This document shows, piece after piece, positions 1 through 5,958 of a stretch of DNA of 6,537 nucleotides. Both the position numbers and the translations under genes were made by a program. Origin of the DNA: Gammaproteobacteria bacterium (lineage in GTDB: Bacteria; Pseudomonadota; Gammaproteobacteria; QOAV01); the NCBI GenBank assembly GCA_027067235.1, contig JALXFQ010000159.1, forward strand, positions 1 through 6,537. The letters are read 5' to 3'. Below the pieces are notes generated by a model. That model saw only the letters and a program-made list of their open reading frames with translations. It was not told the DNA's origin and searched no databases. The first letter of the stretch is position 1, and every line of letters begins with the position of its first letter.

Positions 1-633
1 GCTTCCCGTTTTGTCTGGATTAACCACTCGCTGGCGTTTTTATCGGGATAAAAGTTGATGTCTACGCTATCGCCATCGCGCCAGTAAGACGATATTTGCA
101 GCATGGCCGGGCCGCTCAGTCCGTGATGGGTGAACAGCAGGTTTTCGCGGAATTGCTTGCCGTTGCATGAGACAACAACTTCCGTGGCGCAGCCCGCGAG
201 GTCGGCGTAGAACCCGAGCTTGTCTTTATCCGATAACACGAACGGCACCAGGCCGGGCCGGAACGGGACGCTTTTCAGACCGAACTGGCGCGCGATCTTC
301 AGGCCGAAATCAGTGGCGCCCATGCGCGGGATGGACGGCCCCCCGGTGGCGATGACCAGTGATTCGGCGCAGTAGTCATGGCTGCTGGTAGCGACCGAAA
401 AACCGTCGCCTGTTTTCTCAAATTTTTGTATTTCCGCCAGGGTTTCGATTGCCACGCCGGCCCGGTTGCATTCATTCAGCAGCACGTTCAGCACCGCGCC
501 TGCTTTCTGGTTGCAAAACAACTGGCCCAGGGTCTTTTCCGTCCAGCTGAGACCGTGCGCCGCCAGCAAGTCCATGAAATGCCATTGGGTATAGCGGGCC
601 AGCGCCGATAACCAGGACATCGACCGTTGTCAA
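1..633 (-). pseudogene. BaiN/YhiN (HI0933)-family flavoprotein, internal out-of-frame deletion, 3' end outside window
   Basis: The main frame reads leftward from about 620 to the window edge and is open throughout. It carries family signatures: SALARYTQWHF, EKTLGQLFCNQK, VIATGGPSIPRMGATDFG and FTHHGLSGPAMLQISSYW, all typical of HI0933/YhiN-type FAD proteins of about 400 residues. The N-terminal dinucleotide-binding segment is missing from this frame, and a stop lies just upstream at 632-630. Another frame starts with TTG at 633-631 and reads TTVDVLVIGAG, the expected flavoprotein N-terminus, then runs out of frame at the SALAR segment and stops about 55 codons later, near 470. So roughly 60 codons between GxG and SALAR appear deleted, by a length of 3n+2. 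The TTG overlaps the stop of the acetyltransferase gene, implying a translationally coupled operon. An ATG at 620-618 could start an N-truncated product, but it would lack the FAD-binding glycine loop. The family is sure. Whether the break is real or an assembly error is open. Confidence 0.8.
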
Positions 634-1106
634 AGCAGTTTTTCCATGAACAGCGCCTTGCCGGCTGCGGGGTCCAGCTCGTAGCCGCGAAAGCCGAATC
701 TGTCATAGACCGCGCGGGCGGCGGTATTGTTTTCCAGCACCTCCAGCGTCAGCTTGCAGCAGCCGCGTTCTCTGGCGATCTGCTGCATTTTCGCCAGCAT
801 GGCGCTGGCAACGCCTTGGCCGCGATACGCCGGCAGTACGGCGATATCGTGGATGTTCAGAATTGGCTTGCAGCGAAAAGTGGAGAAGGCCTCGAAGGCG
901 TTGCTCAGGCCCACGGGCGTTTCACCGTCAAAAGCCAGCACTACCACGGCATGGCGCTGGATGAGCTGCGCGCACAGTTCCTGTTTGACGCTGTCGGCCA
1001 GCCCCCTGCCGCCGCCCATGGGGTCGCGGGCGTAGGCGTCCAGCAGGGCGATTTCAGCTTGTGCGTGTCGTGGGTTGGTCAGGTCTGCCTGGATGATGGA
1101 AAACAT
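630..1106 (-). CDS. GNAT-family N-acetyltransferase
   Basis: This 158-residue protein has the length and motif order of a single-domain GNAT acetyltransferase, which moves an acetyl group from acetyl-CoA to an amine. The acetyl-CoA-binding motif A is clear at about residues 84-110: LNIHDIAVLPAYRGQGVAS, with the Q/RxxGxG/A loop as RGQGVA. Motif B follows as LEVLENNTAARAVYDRFGF, ending in the usual YxxxGF pattern. The C-terminus is short and ends MEKLL. The substrate cannot be told from sequence. The ATG at 1106 has no recognisable Shine-Dalgarno sequence (CCCTGCCCC lies in front), and no in-frame alternative start was seen in the roughly 30 bases upstream. The TGA stop at 632-630 shares bases with the TTG start of the flavoprotein gene, so the two are probably co-transcribed. 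The protein is cytoplasmic, with no signal peptide or membrane segment. Confidence 0.88.
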   Translation of the reverse strand: MFSIIQADLTNPRHAQAEIALLDAYARDPMGGGRGLADSVKQELCAQLIQRHAVVVLAFDGETPVGLSNAFEAFSTFRCKPILNIHDIAVLPAYRGQGVASAMLAKMQQIARERGCCKLTLEVLENNTAARAVYDRFGFRGYELDPAAGKALFMEKLL

Positions 1107-1157
1107 GGGGCAGGGCGCATCCGGGTGGTGAGTGGCAGGCTATTCTATGCCGGATGA

Positions 1158-1197
1158 AAATCTCCCCCAACCCCTGTTTGAAAAAGAGGGGAGATTT
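1158..1197 (-). terminator. Inverted repeat with trailing T-run, candidate terminator after the VOC gene
   Basis: AAATCTCCCC at 1158-1167 pairs perfectly with GGGGAGATTT at 1188-1197. Read on the minus strand, the stem is followed by TTTTC, so it could end transcripts of the VOC gene before the acetyltransferase gene. A competing inner hairpin, CCCCTGTTT/AAAGAGGGG (1171-1191, 8 of 9 pairs), uses the same G-run. Terminator function is inferred. The structure may equally be part of a dispersed repeat. Confidence 0.4.
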
Positions 1198-1271
1198 GTA
1201 GGTTGGGCAAAGCGGAGCGTGCCCAACAGCCGCATATGTTGGGCACGTCGTGCCTCCTTTGCCCAACCTAC
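1198..1271. repeat. GTAGGTTGGGC palindromic intergenic repeat
   Basis: The ends are exact inverted copies: GTAGGTTGGGCAAA at 1198-1211 against TTTGCCCAACCTAC at 1258-1271. The centre is also inverted: CGTGCCCAACA at 1218-1228 against TGTTGGGCACG at 1237-1247. The right arm is 4 bases longer between these blocks, so the hairpin has one asymmetric internal loop. From memory, palindromes built on GTAGGTTGGGC...GCGTGCCCAAC recur in many proteobacterial genomes and resemble REP/MITE-like non-coding repeats. No coding frame of its own is apparent. It lies between the VOC stop and the acetyltransferase start, so it would be transcribed as a strong hairpin. Confidence 0.75.
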
Positions 1272-1304
1272 CAACTTTGGGAAAGAGGGGCGTATTGCGA
1301 GCGG

Positions 1305-1700
1305 TTATTCAGCCCAGAAAGTCGCTTCGATCTTGTGCCCGTCCAGGTCGCGGACAAAGCAGCCATAATAGGCGTCGCCGTAGTGTGGCCTTGGTCCTGG
1401 AGCGCCATCGTCGGTTGCGCCGGATTCCATCGCTGCTTTATAGAATGCATCCACTTCTTCTCTGGAATTGGTGACGAAGCCAAAATGGCTGCCGTTGGCT
1501 GTAGTGGCGGGCTGGCCGTCTATGGGCGTTTGCAACCAGAATTCCGGGTAGAGTTTGCCGTAAGCGATTGCGCCGGGGTGCTCCATGATGCGTTTGCCGC
1601 CCAGCGTCGCCAGAACCTTGTCGTAAAAAGCCGCCGCGCGGTCAAAATCATTGGTTCCGATGGATACATGGGAAAGCATGCTGGGGTTTTCGCTGGTCAT
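1305..1700 (-). CDS. VOC-family protein (glyoxalase/bleomycin-resistance fold)
   Basis: This 131-residue protein matches the single-chain VOC fold: two beta-alpha-beta-beta-beta modules forming a metal site, usually in a dimer. It opens with LSHVSIGTNDFDRAAAFYDKVL, the standard first module, and the second begins at GSHFGFVTNSREEVDAFYKAA. Candidate metal ligands in the family positions are H11, E53 (YPEFW), H72 and E125 (HKIEATFW). The C-terminal DLDGHKIEA is the classic VOC ending. Members act as isomerases, dioxygenases or thiol transferases, or bind drugs; the substrate here is not predictable. The ATG at 1700 is chosen because GAGG at 1712-1709 sits 8 bases upstream, whereas the internal Met8 has no such site. 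The gene appears monocistronic: the neighbouring minus-strand gene upstream ends 83 bases before it, and inverted repeats follow it. Confidence 0.88.
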   Translation of the reverse strand: MTSENPSMLSHVSIGTNDFDRAAAFYDKVLATLGGKRIMEHPGAIAYGKLYPEFWLQTPIDGQPATTANGSHFGFVTNSREEVDAFYKAAMESGATDDGAPGPRPHYGDAYYGCFVRDLDGHKIEATFWAE

Positions 1701-1732
1701 GTTCTTTTCCTCTTCCCTTAGTTAGAGGGCCC

Positions 1733-1741
1733 AGCATACCA
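1733..1741 (-). promoter_or_regulatory. Candidate extended -10 promoter for the VOC gene
   Basis: The minus strand reads TGGTATGCT, an extended -10 element (TG-n-TATGCT) without a convincing -35 box. Transcription would begin near 1726, giving a leader of about 26 bases that includes the GAGG ribosome-binding site. Prediction only. Confidence 0.35.
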
Positions 1742-1749
1742 CCGCCAGA

Positions 1750-1767
1750 CTGACAGCGTTATGTCAG
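1750..1767. terminator. Small perfect hairpin after the Gly/His-rich gene
   Basis: CTGACA (1750-1755) and TGTCAG (1762-1767) form a 6-bp stem with a 6-base loop, 17 bases past the stop codon of the upstream minus-strand gene. No T-run follows on the minus strand, so it is at best a weak terminator or 3'-end stabiliser. Confidence 0.25.
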
Positions 1768-1783
1768 GATGCCCGACGTTGCT

Positions 1784-2167
1784 TCAGTCCATATAATCAC
1801 TATCGTAGTCGTTATCCACATATCGACTGCCAGGCACAACATACTGATTGCCGTAATCGTCGTAGCACATGGTTCCGCTGATTCTCGTTTTGGAGCCATA
1901 GCTGTCGTAGCGATATTTGTGGACTTTGCGGCAATCCCTTCCCGAATAATTATAAGAGTTTCCTGAGTAATGATGGTTGTTGCTCAAGGCGTAGCCAAGA
2001 ATCAGGCCGGGCAGCAGATAGCTGTAGCCGTTGTCGTGGTGGCCCCCGTGATGACCGCCATAGCCGTGGTGTCCATAACCGTAACTGCCCCCGGCCAGGG
2101 TGCCAGGGCTCTGAAGCCCTGTTATTGCAAGGGCGGCGGTGGACAGGATGATTGTCGAGATTCTCAT
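1784..2167 (-). CDS. Small secreted Gly/His/Tyr-rich protein of unknown function
   Basis: I do not recognise a named family. The 127-residue product starts with a Sec signal peptide: MR, then the hydrophobic run ISTIILSTAALAITGL, with likely cleavage near LAG at residues 24-26. Residues 27-50 are low-complexity, built from Gly, Tyr and His with three HH pairs (33-34, 39-40, 43-44) and another at 65-66, suggesting metal binding. A short hydrophobic stretch LLPGLILGYAL (51-61) follows. The C-terminal half looks like a small folded domain with two cysteines, C79 (GRDCRKVHKY) and C101 (SGTMCYDDYGNQYVVPGSRYV), which may form a disulfide. It ends in an acidic, Tyr-rich tail. The ATG at 2167 has AGGAG at 2179-2175, spaced 7 bases, so start and reality are well supported. 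It follows the cytochrome b gene by 143 bases on the same strand. A link to the redox unit is possible but unproven. Confidence 0.8.
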   Translation of the reverse strand: MRISTIILSTAALAITGLQSPGTLAGGSYGYGHHGYGGHHGGHHDNGYSYLLPGLILGYALSNNHHYSGNSYNYSGRDCRKVHKYRYDSYGSKTRISGTMCYDDYGNQYVVPGSRYVDNDYDSDYMD

Positions 2168-2256
2168 GACAGTACTCCTCGCGGAATCTCTGACATCGGC
2201 CTCCCCGTTCCGTCATTCAGACAACGCCGCGTCTGGGTTGAAATCTGGCGCTTGTT

Positions 2257-2283
2257 GCGCTCTGTCACTAGTTACGCGAGCGC
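2257..2283. other. Dyad between cytochrome b and the Gly/His-rich gene
   Basis: GCGCTC (2257-2262) and GAGCGC (2278-2283) are perfect inverted copies flanking a near-palindromic GTCACTAGTTAC core. No T-run follows on the minus strand. It could stabilise the 3' end of the cytochrome b transcript or be an operator for the downstream gene; the sequence does not decide. The rest of the 2168-2310 gap shows only the downstream gene's ribosome-binding site. Confidence 0.3.
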
Positions 2284-2310
2284 GGCTGATGTGGATGCCG
2301 GGCGTGTTGT

Positions 2311-2967
2311 TTACTCCAGAATCCGTCCCGGCTCGTCCTGTTCCAGATAGGCTTCTTCCGCGGGTGTCAGATCCACTTCGTCATAGCCGGTAATCATGGG
2401 CCTGACGTGTTCCCTGAAGGAATGCCCGGTGGTGAGCAGGTAGATATGAATGATGATAAACACCGCCATGGCAAATGCAGCGGCGGTATGAATAACGGCG
2501 ACCCATTCCAGCGAGCCGGCCGTCAGCGCGCCCTGACCCCAGTAGCCATACAGCAGATAGGCCAGGCCGGTGAGCCAGAGCAGCGGAAACAGCGCCACTT
2601 TCAGGAACAGATAGGACATGGCCTGCAGCGGGTTATGCTTGTGCCAGAAGCGTTTGCGGTAGGGGTGATCCTCGCCCCTGAATATGCCCCAGGCATAATA
2701 ACGCGCGACCTTGAACAGACCGTCGGTGGTGGGCATGTAATGACGCCAGTTGCCGGTAGTCAGATGCCAGAAAATGGCGAAAGTCCACAATATAATGAGG
2801 CCGATAGCGGAGATGACATGCACCCACACCAGTGTTTCGAAATTGAGCAGATGATGAAAGCCGTGAATGCCCGCGCCGGAGAACAGCAGGGTGAAGATCA
2901 GCGCCATTTGCGTCCAGTGCCAGAAACGCTCGAAGCGGGTGAAAACTTTTACCTTGTGCAGGCTCAT
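2311..2967 (-). CDS. Membrane cytochrome b (b561/Ni-hydrogenase cyt b-like) partner of the octaheme cytochrome
   Basis: This 218-residue integral membrane protein has the cytochrome b/b6 four-helix layout. Hydrophobic segments lie at about 21-36, 45-68, 115-140 and 154-178. Candidate heme-ligand histidines are H17 (ERFWHWTQM), H50 (WVHVISAIG), H160 (VIHTAAAF) and H174 (IIHIYLLTTGH), at the helix positions seen in hydrogenase/formate-dehydrogenase-type b subunits. Such proteins usually carry two b hemes and exchange electrons with the quinone pool. The ATG at 2967 is preferred over a longer in-frame start near 3069 because GGAGG at 2980-2976 precedes it by 8 bases. Its ATGA overlaps the stop of the octaheme gene, so the pair is translationally coupled. 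The inferred role is quinol oxidation, or reduction in reverse, wired to the octaheme protein. The cytoplasmic tail is acidic (EEAYLEQDEPGRILE). Confidence 0.9.
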   Translation of the reverse strand: MSLHKVKVFTRFERFWHWTQMALIFTLLFSGAGIHGFHHLLNFETLVWVHVISAIGLIILWTFAIFWHLTTGNWRHYMPTTDGLFKVARYYAWGIFRGEDHPYRKRFWHKHNPLQAMSYLFLKVALFPLLWLTGLAYLLYGYWGQGALTAGSLEWVAVIHTAAAFAMAVFIIIHIYLLTTGHSFREHVRPMITGYDEVDLTPAEEAYLEQDEPGRILE

Positions 2968-4739
2968 GATGATTTCCTCCGTTTCGCCAGCAGGATTCGC
3001 AGCGCGCCGTGACCCAGCACGCCCAGCAGAGTGGCGAGCAGAGCCAGCAGGCCGATGCTGTCCACCCACTGGTTATGGTCGCGCCCCGGCATGTAAAAAC
3101 CGCCCAGGCCAGCCAGTCGGCCGTTTCTGGCGTGGCATTCCTGACAGGCCAGCGCTTTTTCCTTGGGCGCGACCATGTGAACGATGGGCCAGTATGACCA
3201 GGTTTTGACAAAGCCGTATTCGCCGCTGTAAGGCAGGTTGAAGTCGTCCATGCCGTGCCTGATGGCACGGGCGAAGTTGTAGTTGCCCCACAGCGCGTCC
3301 TTGTCATCGCCCCACAAATGCATGTAAACCAGCGTGTTGTTGCCCTTGTCATAGGGCTGAATGGTTTCCATGCGCTTGAACGGCCAGATGCGCGAGCCGG
3401 GATCGTCCGGCCCGCCTTCCAGGTGGTTGATTTCCACCGGGCCTTTCGGGTCGAACTTGTCGTGCACGGTCAGATATATTTCCGTGCCGTTAAACCATTT
3501 GTACACGGGTTTGACGTTTTCGGCATATCTGAAACTGCCCTTGATGGACTTGTAGGTATGGCGCGGCTCGCCGTTGCCTTGCACATAACCCTCCTCGCGA
3601 TAACCCTCGCCATTGCGCAGCCTGCCCGCCGTACGCCAGTCCCAGTGAATCTTGGTGGCGACGCCACCCTTGGCAAATTCCGGAATATGGCAGGTTTCGC
3701 AGGCAACGCGGTCAGTGTGATCATTCAGCTTGATGCCCAGCAACGAAGACGGATGCGGCTGTACGCCGTGACAGCTCTCGCAAGTGGCGGTCTGACGCGG
3801 CAGGCCTGGTTTGCCCTTGCCGGTTGTATCCCTGGCGATGGGTGCATAGCGGCTGCCGGACCATTCGTGACCTTCGCCCACGTGACAGATGATGCAGGAA
3901 AAATTCTCGCTGTCCTCGCCCATGTGCACATCCACTTCCGACGTGGGATTGAACAGGGCGGATGACAGATCGCCGTGTTTGACGTTGTCGCCGCCGCCGC
4001 CGTAGAAATGGCAGGCTCCACAATTATTGCGCCCCGGCAGCGTGACACTTTGCGCGACCCTGGTCCAGTCGATGGGCGGCTTGCCCTGAAACATGATGGC
4101 GCAGGCCTTGTTGCCTCTGGTCGGCGGCAGCTTGTAATAACTGCCGGTGGAATCATGGCAGACCAGGCAGTCGATATTCTCTTCGTTCTTGAAATCATAG
4201 GTGCGCGAATCGGTCAGGCCAAAGCCTGCGTGGCACTGCGCGCACATGCCCTCGTTGCCGGCGGCATTGGTGCAGAAATTATTGACCAGCACACTTTTAC
4301 CGAGGTCCTGGCCGGTTTTGTCGTTGTGGTATTTCCAGGTCCAGTGCTTGTTCTTGATGAACTGATCGCCCGCCTTGTTGTGGCAGCCCAGACAAGCCCT
4401 GGTGACCTCCGGGCCGCTGGAAAACGGGCCCTGTAATTCTTTCAGTCTGGAATGGTCGGTGGTGGATTTGTTCTCTGGAGTTTCGCCCAGCTTGGTGACT
4501 GATTTGTCCACCGGGCGCTGCTTGGCCGTGACATCGTATTCGTTGATGCCCAGTTCGACGGCTGTTTTACTGGTTCCCTCGACCGCTGCCATGCTGCCGG
4601 GAGGCGCCGAATTGTTCTCGGCATGCGCCAGCCCGGCGAAACAGCCGCCGCATAATGCGGCCAGACAGAAAACGATGCGAAAAATGCCACTGCGCCCACG
4701 TTTCGAGTTGCCAGAATGAAGTAAAACGCTATTTTTCAC
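2964..4739 (-). CDS. Octaheme c-type cytochrome, tetrathionate reductase (OTR) family, membrane-anchored
   Basis: The 591-residue protein has eight CxxCH heme-c sites: CLGCH 116, CAQCH 166, CLVCH 191, CGACH 240, CIICH 282, CESCH 320, CETCH 347 and CQECH 532. Seven cluster in 116-351 and the last follows a 180-residue insert, the arrangement I associate with octaheme tetrathionate reductase-family cytochromes. The Shewanella homologue reduces tetrathionate, and also nitrite and hydroxylamine in vitro, using a lysine-ligated heme; the matching lysine was not located here. A Sec signal peptide ends at AHA (38-40). A C-terminal helix at about 560-582 (VDSIGLLALLATLLGVLGH) followed by KRRKSS anchors the protein, with the hemes outside the membrane. 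The GTG at 4739 is chosen because GGAGGG at 4752-4747 sits 7 bases upstream and gives a usable signal peptide. The frame stays open to an ATG at 4856, but that adds a poor leader. The stop overlaps the cytochrome b start. Confidence 0.92.
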   Translation of the reverse strand: MKNSVLLHSGNSKRGRSGIFRIVFCLAALCGGCFAGLAHAENNSAPPGSMAAVEGTSKTAVELGINEYDVTAKQRPVDKSVTKLGETPENKSTTDHSRLKELQGPFSSGPEVTRACLGCHNKAGDQFIKNKHWTWKYHNDKTGQDLGKSVLVNNFCTNAAGNEGMCAQCHAGFGLTDSRTYDFKNEENIDCLVCHDSTGSYYKLPPTRGNKACAIMFQGKPPIDWTRVAQSVTLPGRNNCGACHFYGGGGDNVKHGDLSSALFNPTSEVDVHMGEDSENFSCIICHVGEGHEWSGSRYAPIARDTTGKGKPGLPRQTATCESCHGVQPHPSSLLGIKLNDHTDRVACETCHIPEFAKGGVATKIHWDWRTAGRLRNGEGYREEGYVQGNGEPRHTYKSIKGSFRYAENVKPVYKWFNGTEIYLTVHDKFDPKGPVEINHLEGGPDDPGSRIWPFKRMETIQPYDKGNNTLVYMHLWGDDKDALWGNYNFARAIRHGMDDFNLPYSGEYGFVKTWSYWPIVHMVAPKEKALACQECHARNGRLAGLGGFYMPGRDHNQWVDSIGLLALLATLLGVLGHGALRILLAKRRKSS

Positions 4740-4821
4740 CGGGGAGCCCTCCAGCCATATCCGGTTGACGCAGAGCAACATGCCCGACGTCGAACGAGCC
4801 ACTCCCCTGACTCGCAACGGC

Positions 4822-4827
4822 ATTATC
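4822..4827 (-). promoter_or_regulatory. Candidate -10 box for the octaheme/cytochrome b operon
   Basis: The minus strand reads GATAAT, five of six matches to TATAAT. With a start point at about 4815 it leaves a leader of roughly 75 bases to the GTG at 4739. A GC-rich dyad, CCCGC-A-GCGGG (4828-4838), lies immediately upstream, and no good -35 box is visible, as is usual for activator-dependent promoters. Confidence 0.45.
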
Positions 4828-4849
4828 CCCGCAGCGGGAATATGGTTAC

Positions 4850-4863
4850 ATGACAATCATCAA
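4850..4863 (-). promoter_or_regulatory. Candidate FNR/Anr-type binding site
   Basis: The minus strand reads TTGAT-GATT-GTCAT, matching 8 of 10 defined bases of the FNR consensus TTGAT-N4-ATCAA, with one perfect half-site. Its centre lies exactly 41.5 bases upstream of the start point implied by the GATAAT box, the spacing of class II FNR promoters. It sits 30 bases past the hydrolase stop codon. Anaerobic activation of the octaheme operon is inferred. Confidence 0.45.
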
Positions 4864-4892
4864 AACAGCCAGGCTGGGCTCTGGTAATCGGC

Positions 4893-5825
4893 TCAAGACG
4901 CCGAAACAAATGTGACGCAGGCGGTCACGGCTTTCTTGCTCATCAGTATCTTGCGATGACCCAGCCGGCGGGTGGTGAACAGTTCGGCCCCGGGCGCGGC
5001 TAGTTGCAGCTGTTCGGCGTGGCTGTAGGGGACTTCATGGTCGTCGCGGTCGTGGATGAGCAGGATGTCGCCGGAGACACTTTTGATGGTGTTCTGCGGC
5101 GATAACTGCGGCCAGCGCCAGGGTTCGCCGTAGGCGTGGCCATAGCGTTTTTCAGCTTCGTCGCGCATGGCGGCAAGGGATTTTTGGTTCAGGGCGAAGG
5201 CCGCGCCGAATTGCTCCACGGTCCAGAAAATATCGGCGAAACAGCTTATCAACACCAGTTTTCCCGGCGCAAGGCCGAGCCGGTCGATGGCTAGCAGGGA
5301 TGTGCCGCAGCCGAAAGAGTGACACACCAGCGCGTGAAGCGGGCCTTCCTGTTCGGCTACCGCCGCCACCACGCCGCTGACGTCGAGCATGTTGGTGCGC
5401 TTGCCGGAGGAGTCGCCGTGGGCGGGGGCGTCAAAGGCCACCACCCGGAAGCCGGCGTCCACCAGCGGCTGGATGAAGCTGAAAAACTGGGTGCCGCGTC
5501 CGCCCCAGCCGTGGGAGAGCAATATGCTTGGGCCTTTTCCCCACGATCGCACGGCGATTTGCCGGCCGCTGATTTCCTGAAAATGCAGATCGGCGCTGTC
5601 GCGCACAGACTGTTCCCGGCGCGGCGTGCCAAAATGCGGTGGGGTCATGAAAAAACGCAGCGCCAGCTTGCCCGCCAGGCCCGGCGCGACAACGCCCAGC
5701 ACTTTGAATAAAGCGCGGGTGGCGGAAAACCAGAGCCGCAGGCCGATGGGCAGACGGTGGTTGGTAAACGGGTTTTGCGGCGGTGTTTCTTGCCGGTGTT
5801 GTGTGCTCACGTCAGGTTTGGTCAT
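4893..5825 (-). CDS. Alpha/beta-hydrolase family protein
   Basis: The 310-residue protein has a complete alpha/beta-hydrolase core. The oxyanion-hole region is LLSHGWGGRGTQF (102-114), the strand 4 region is VVAFDAPAHGDSSG (128-141), and the nucleophile elbow is VCHSFGCGTS with Ser170 (C-H-S-F-G instead of the usual GxSxG, a tolerated variant). The acid is probably D262 in IHDRDDHEVP and the base is H290 in LGHRKIL. Reaction type (ester, amide or thioester hydrolysis) and substrate are not predictable. An N-terminal extension of about 85 residues contains a hydrophobic stretch (ALFKVLGVVAPGLAGKLALRFF, residues 38-59) that may associate with the membrane; no clear signal peptide is present. 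The ATG at 5825 lacks a Shine-Dalgarno site. It is transcribed divergently from the dehydrogenase gene, and read-through into the octaheme operon 153 bases downstream is possible. Confidence 0.88.
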   Translation of the reverse strand: MTKPDVSTQHRQETPPQNPFTNHRLPIGLRLWFSATRALFKVLGVVAPGLAGKLALRFFMTPPHFGTPRREQSVRDSADLHFQEISGRQIAVRSWGKGPSILLSHGWGGRGTQFFSFIQPLVDAGFRVVAFDAPAHGDSSGKRTNMLDVSGVVAAVAEQEGPLHALVCHSFGCGTSLLAIDRLGLAPGKLVLISCFADIFWTVEQFGAAFALNQKSLAAMRDEAEKRYGHAYGEPWRWPQLSPQNTIKSVSGDILLIHDRDDHEVPYSHAEQLQLAAPGAELFTTRRLGHRKILMSKKAVTACVTFVSAS

Positions 5826-5840
5826 TGTCAGTCGACATGG

Positions 5841-5846
5841 ATTCTA
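5841..5846 (-). promoter_or_regulatory. Candidate -10 box for the hydrolase gene
   Basis: The minus strand reads TAGAAT, five of six matches to TATAAT, without a convincing -35 box. Transcription would start near 5834, leaving a leader of about 9 bases before the ATG at 5825. That would explain the missing Shine-Dalgarno site. Confidence 0.3.
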
Positions 5847-5958
5847 CACCCTGTTCGGCTGCGCACGACCGTGGATTTTGCCGCCGGATCCGGGGCCGGC
5901 CGCAGGGCGTCTTTACCGACTGCGGATTCCGCGCTTGGACGTTACGCGGCAGAGTCCG

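Noticed and set aside
25..33. Possible lipoprotein signal in the octaheme cytochrome (cysteines at residues 25, 30 and 33)
   Set aside because: Coordinates here are protein residues. None of the cysteines follows a proper lipobox, and AHA at 38-40 gives an ordinary signal peptidase I site.
1203..1721. Plus-strand open frame of 172 codons opposite the VOC gene and the palindrome
   Set aside because: The minus-strand VOC frame has family motifs and a ribosome-binding site. The plus frame begins inside the palindromic repeat and resembles nothing.
2407..3012. Plus-strand open frame of 201 codons opposite cytochrome b
   Set aside because: The minus strand encodes a clear four-helix cytochrome b. 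The plus-strand product is composition-driven with no domain.
2968..3069. Longer cytochrome b from an in-frame start near 3069
   Set aside because: The extension lies within the octaheme C-terminal coding region, has no membrane or family features, and the ATG at 2967 has GGAGG and a coupled ATGA overlap.
3255..3965. Plus-strand open frame of 236 codons opposite the octaheme gene
   Set aside because: It is a shadow of the octaheme gene, whose eight CxxCH motifs prove the minus-strand frame. The shadow has no recognisable domain.
4740..4856. Longer N-terminus of the octaheme cytochrome from an in-frame ATG at 4856
   Set aside because: It would place about 39 extra residues before the signal peptide and run through the proposed promoter. 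The GTG at 4739 has a strong GGAGGG at proper spacing.
4866..4880. Possible terminator after the hydrolase gene (AGCC...GGCT stem followed by GTTTT on the minus strand)
   Set aside because: The stem is only 4 bp and lies directly against the FNR-like site, too weak to call a terminator.
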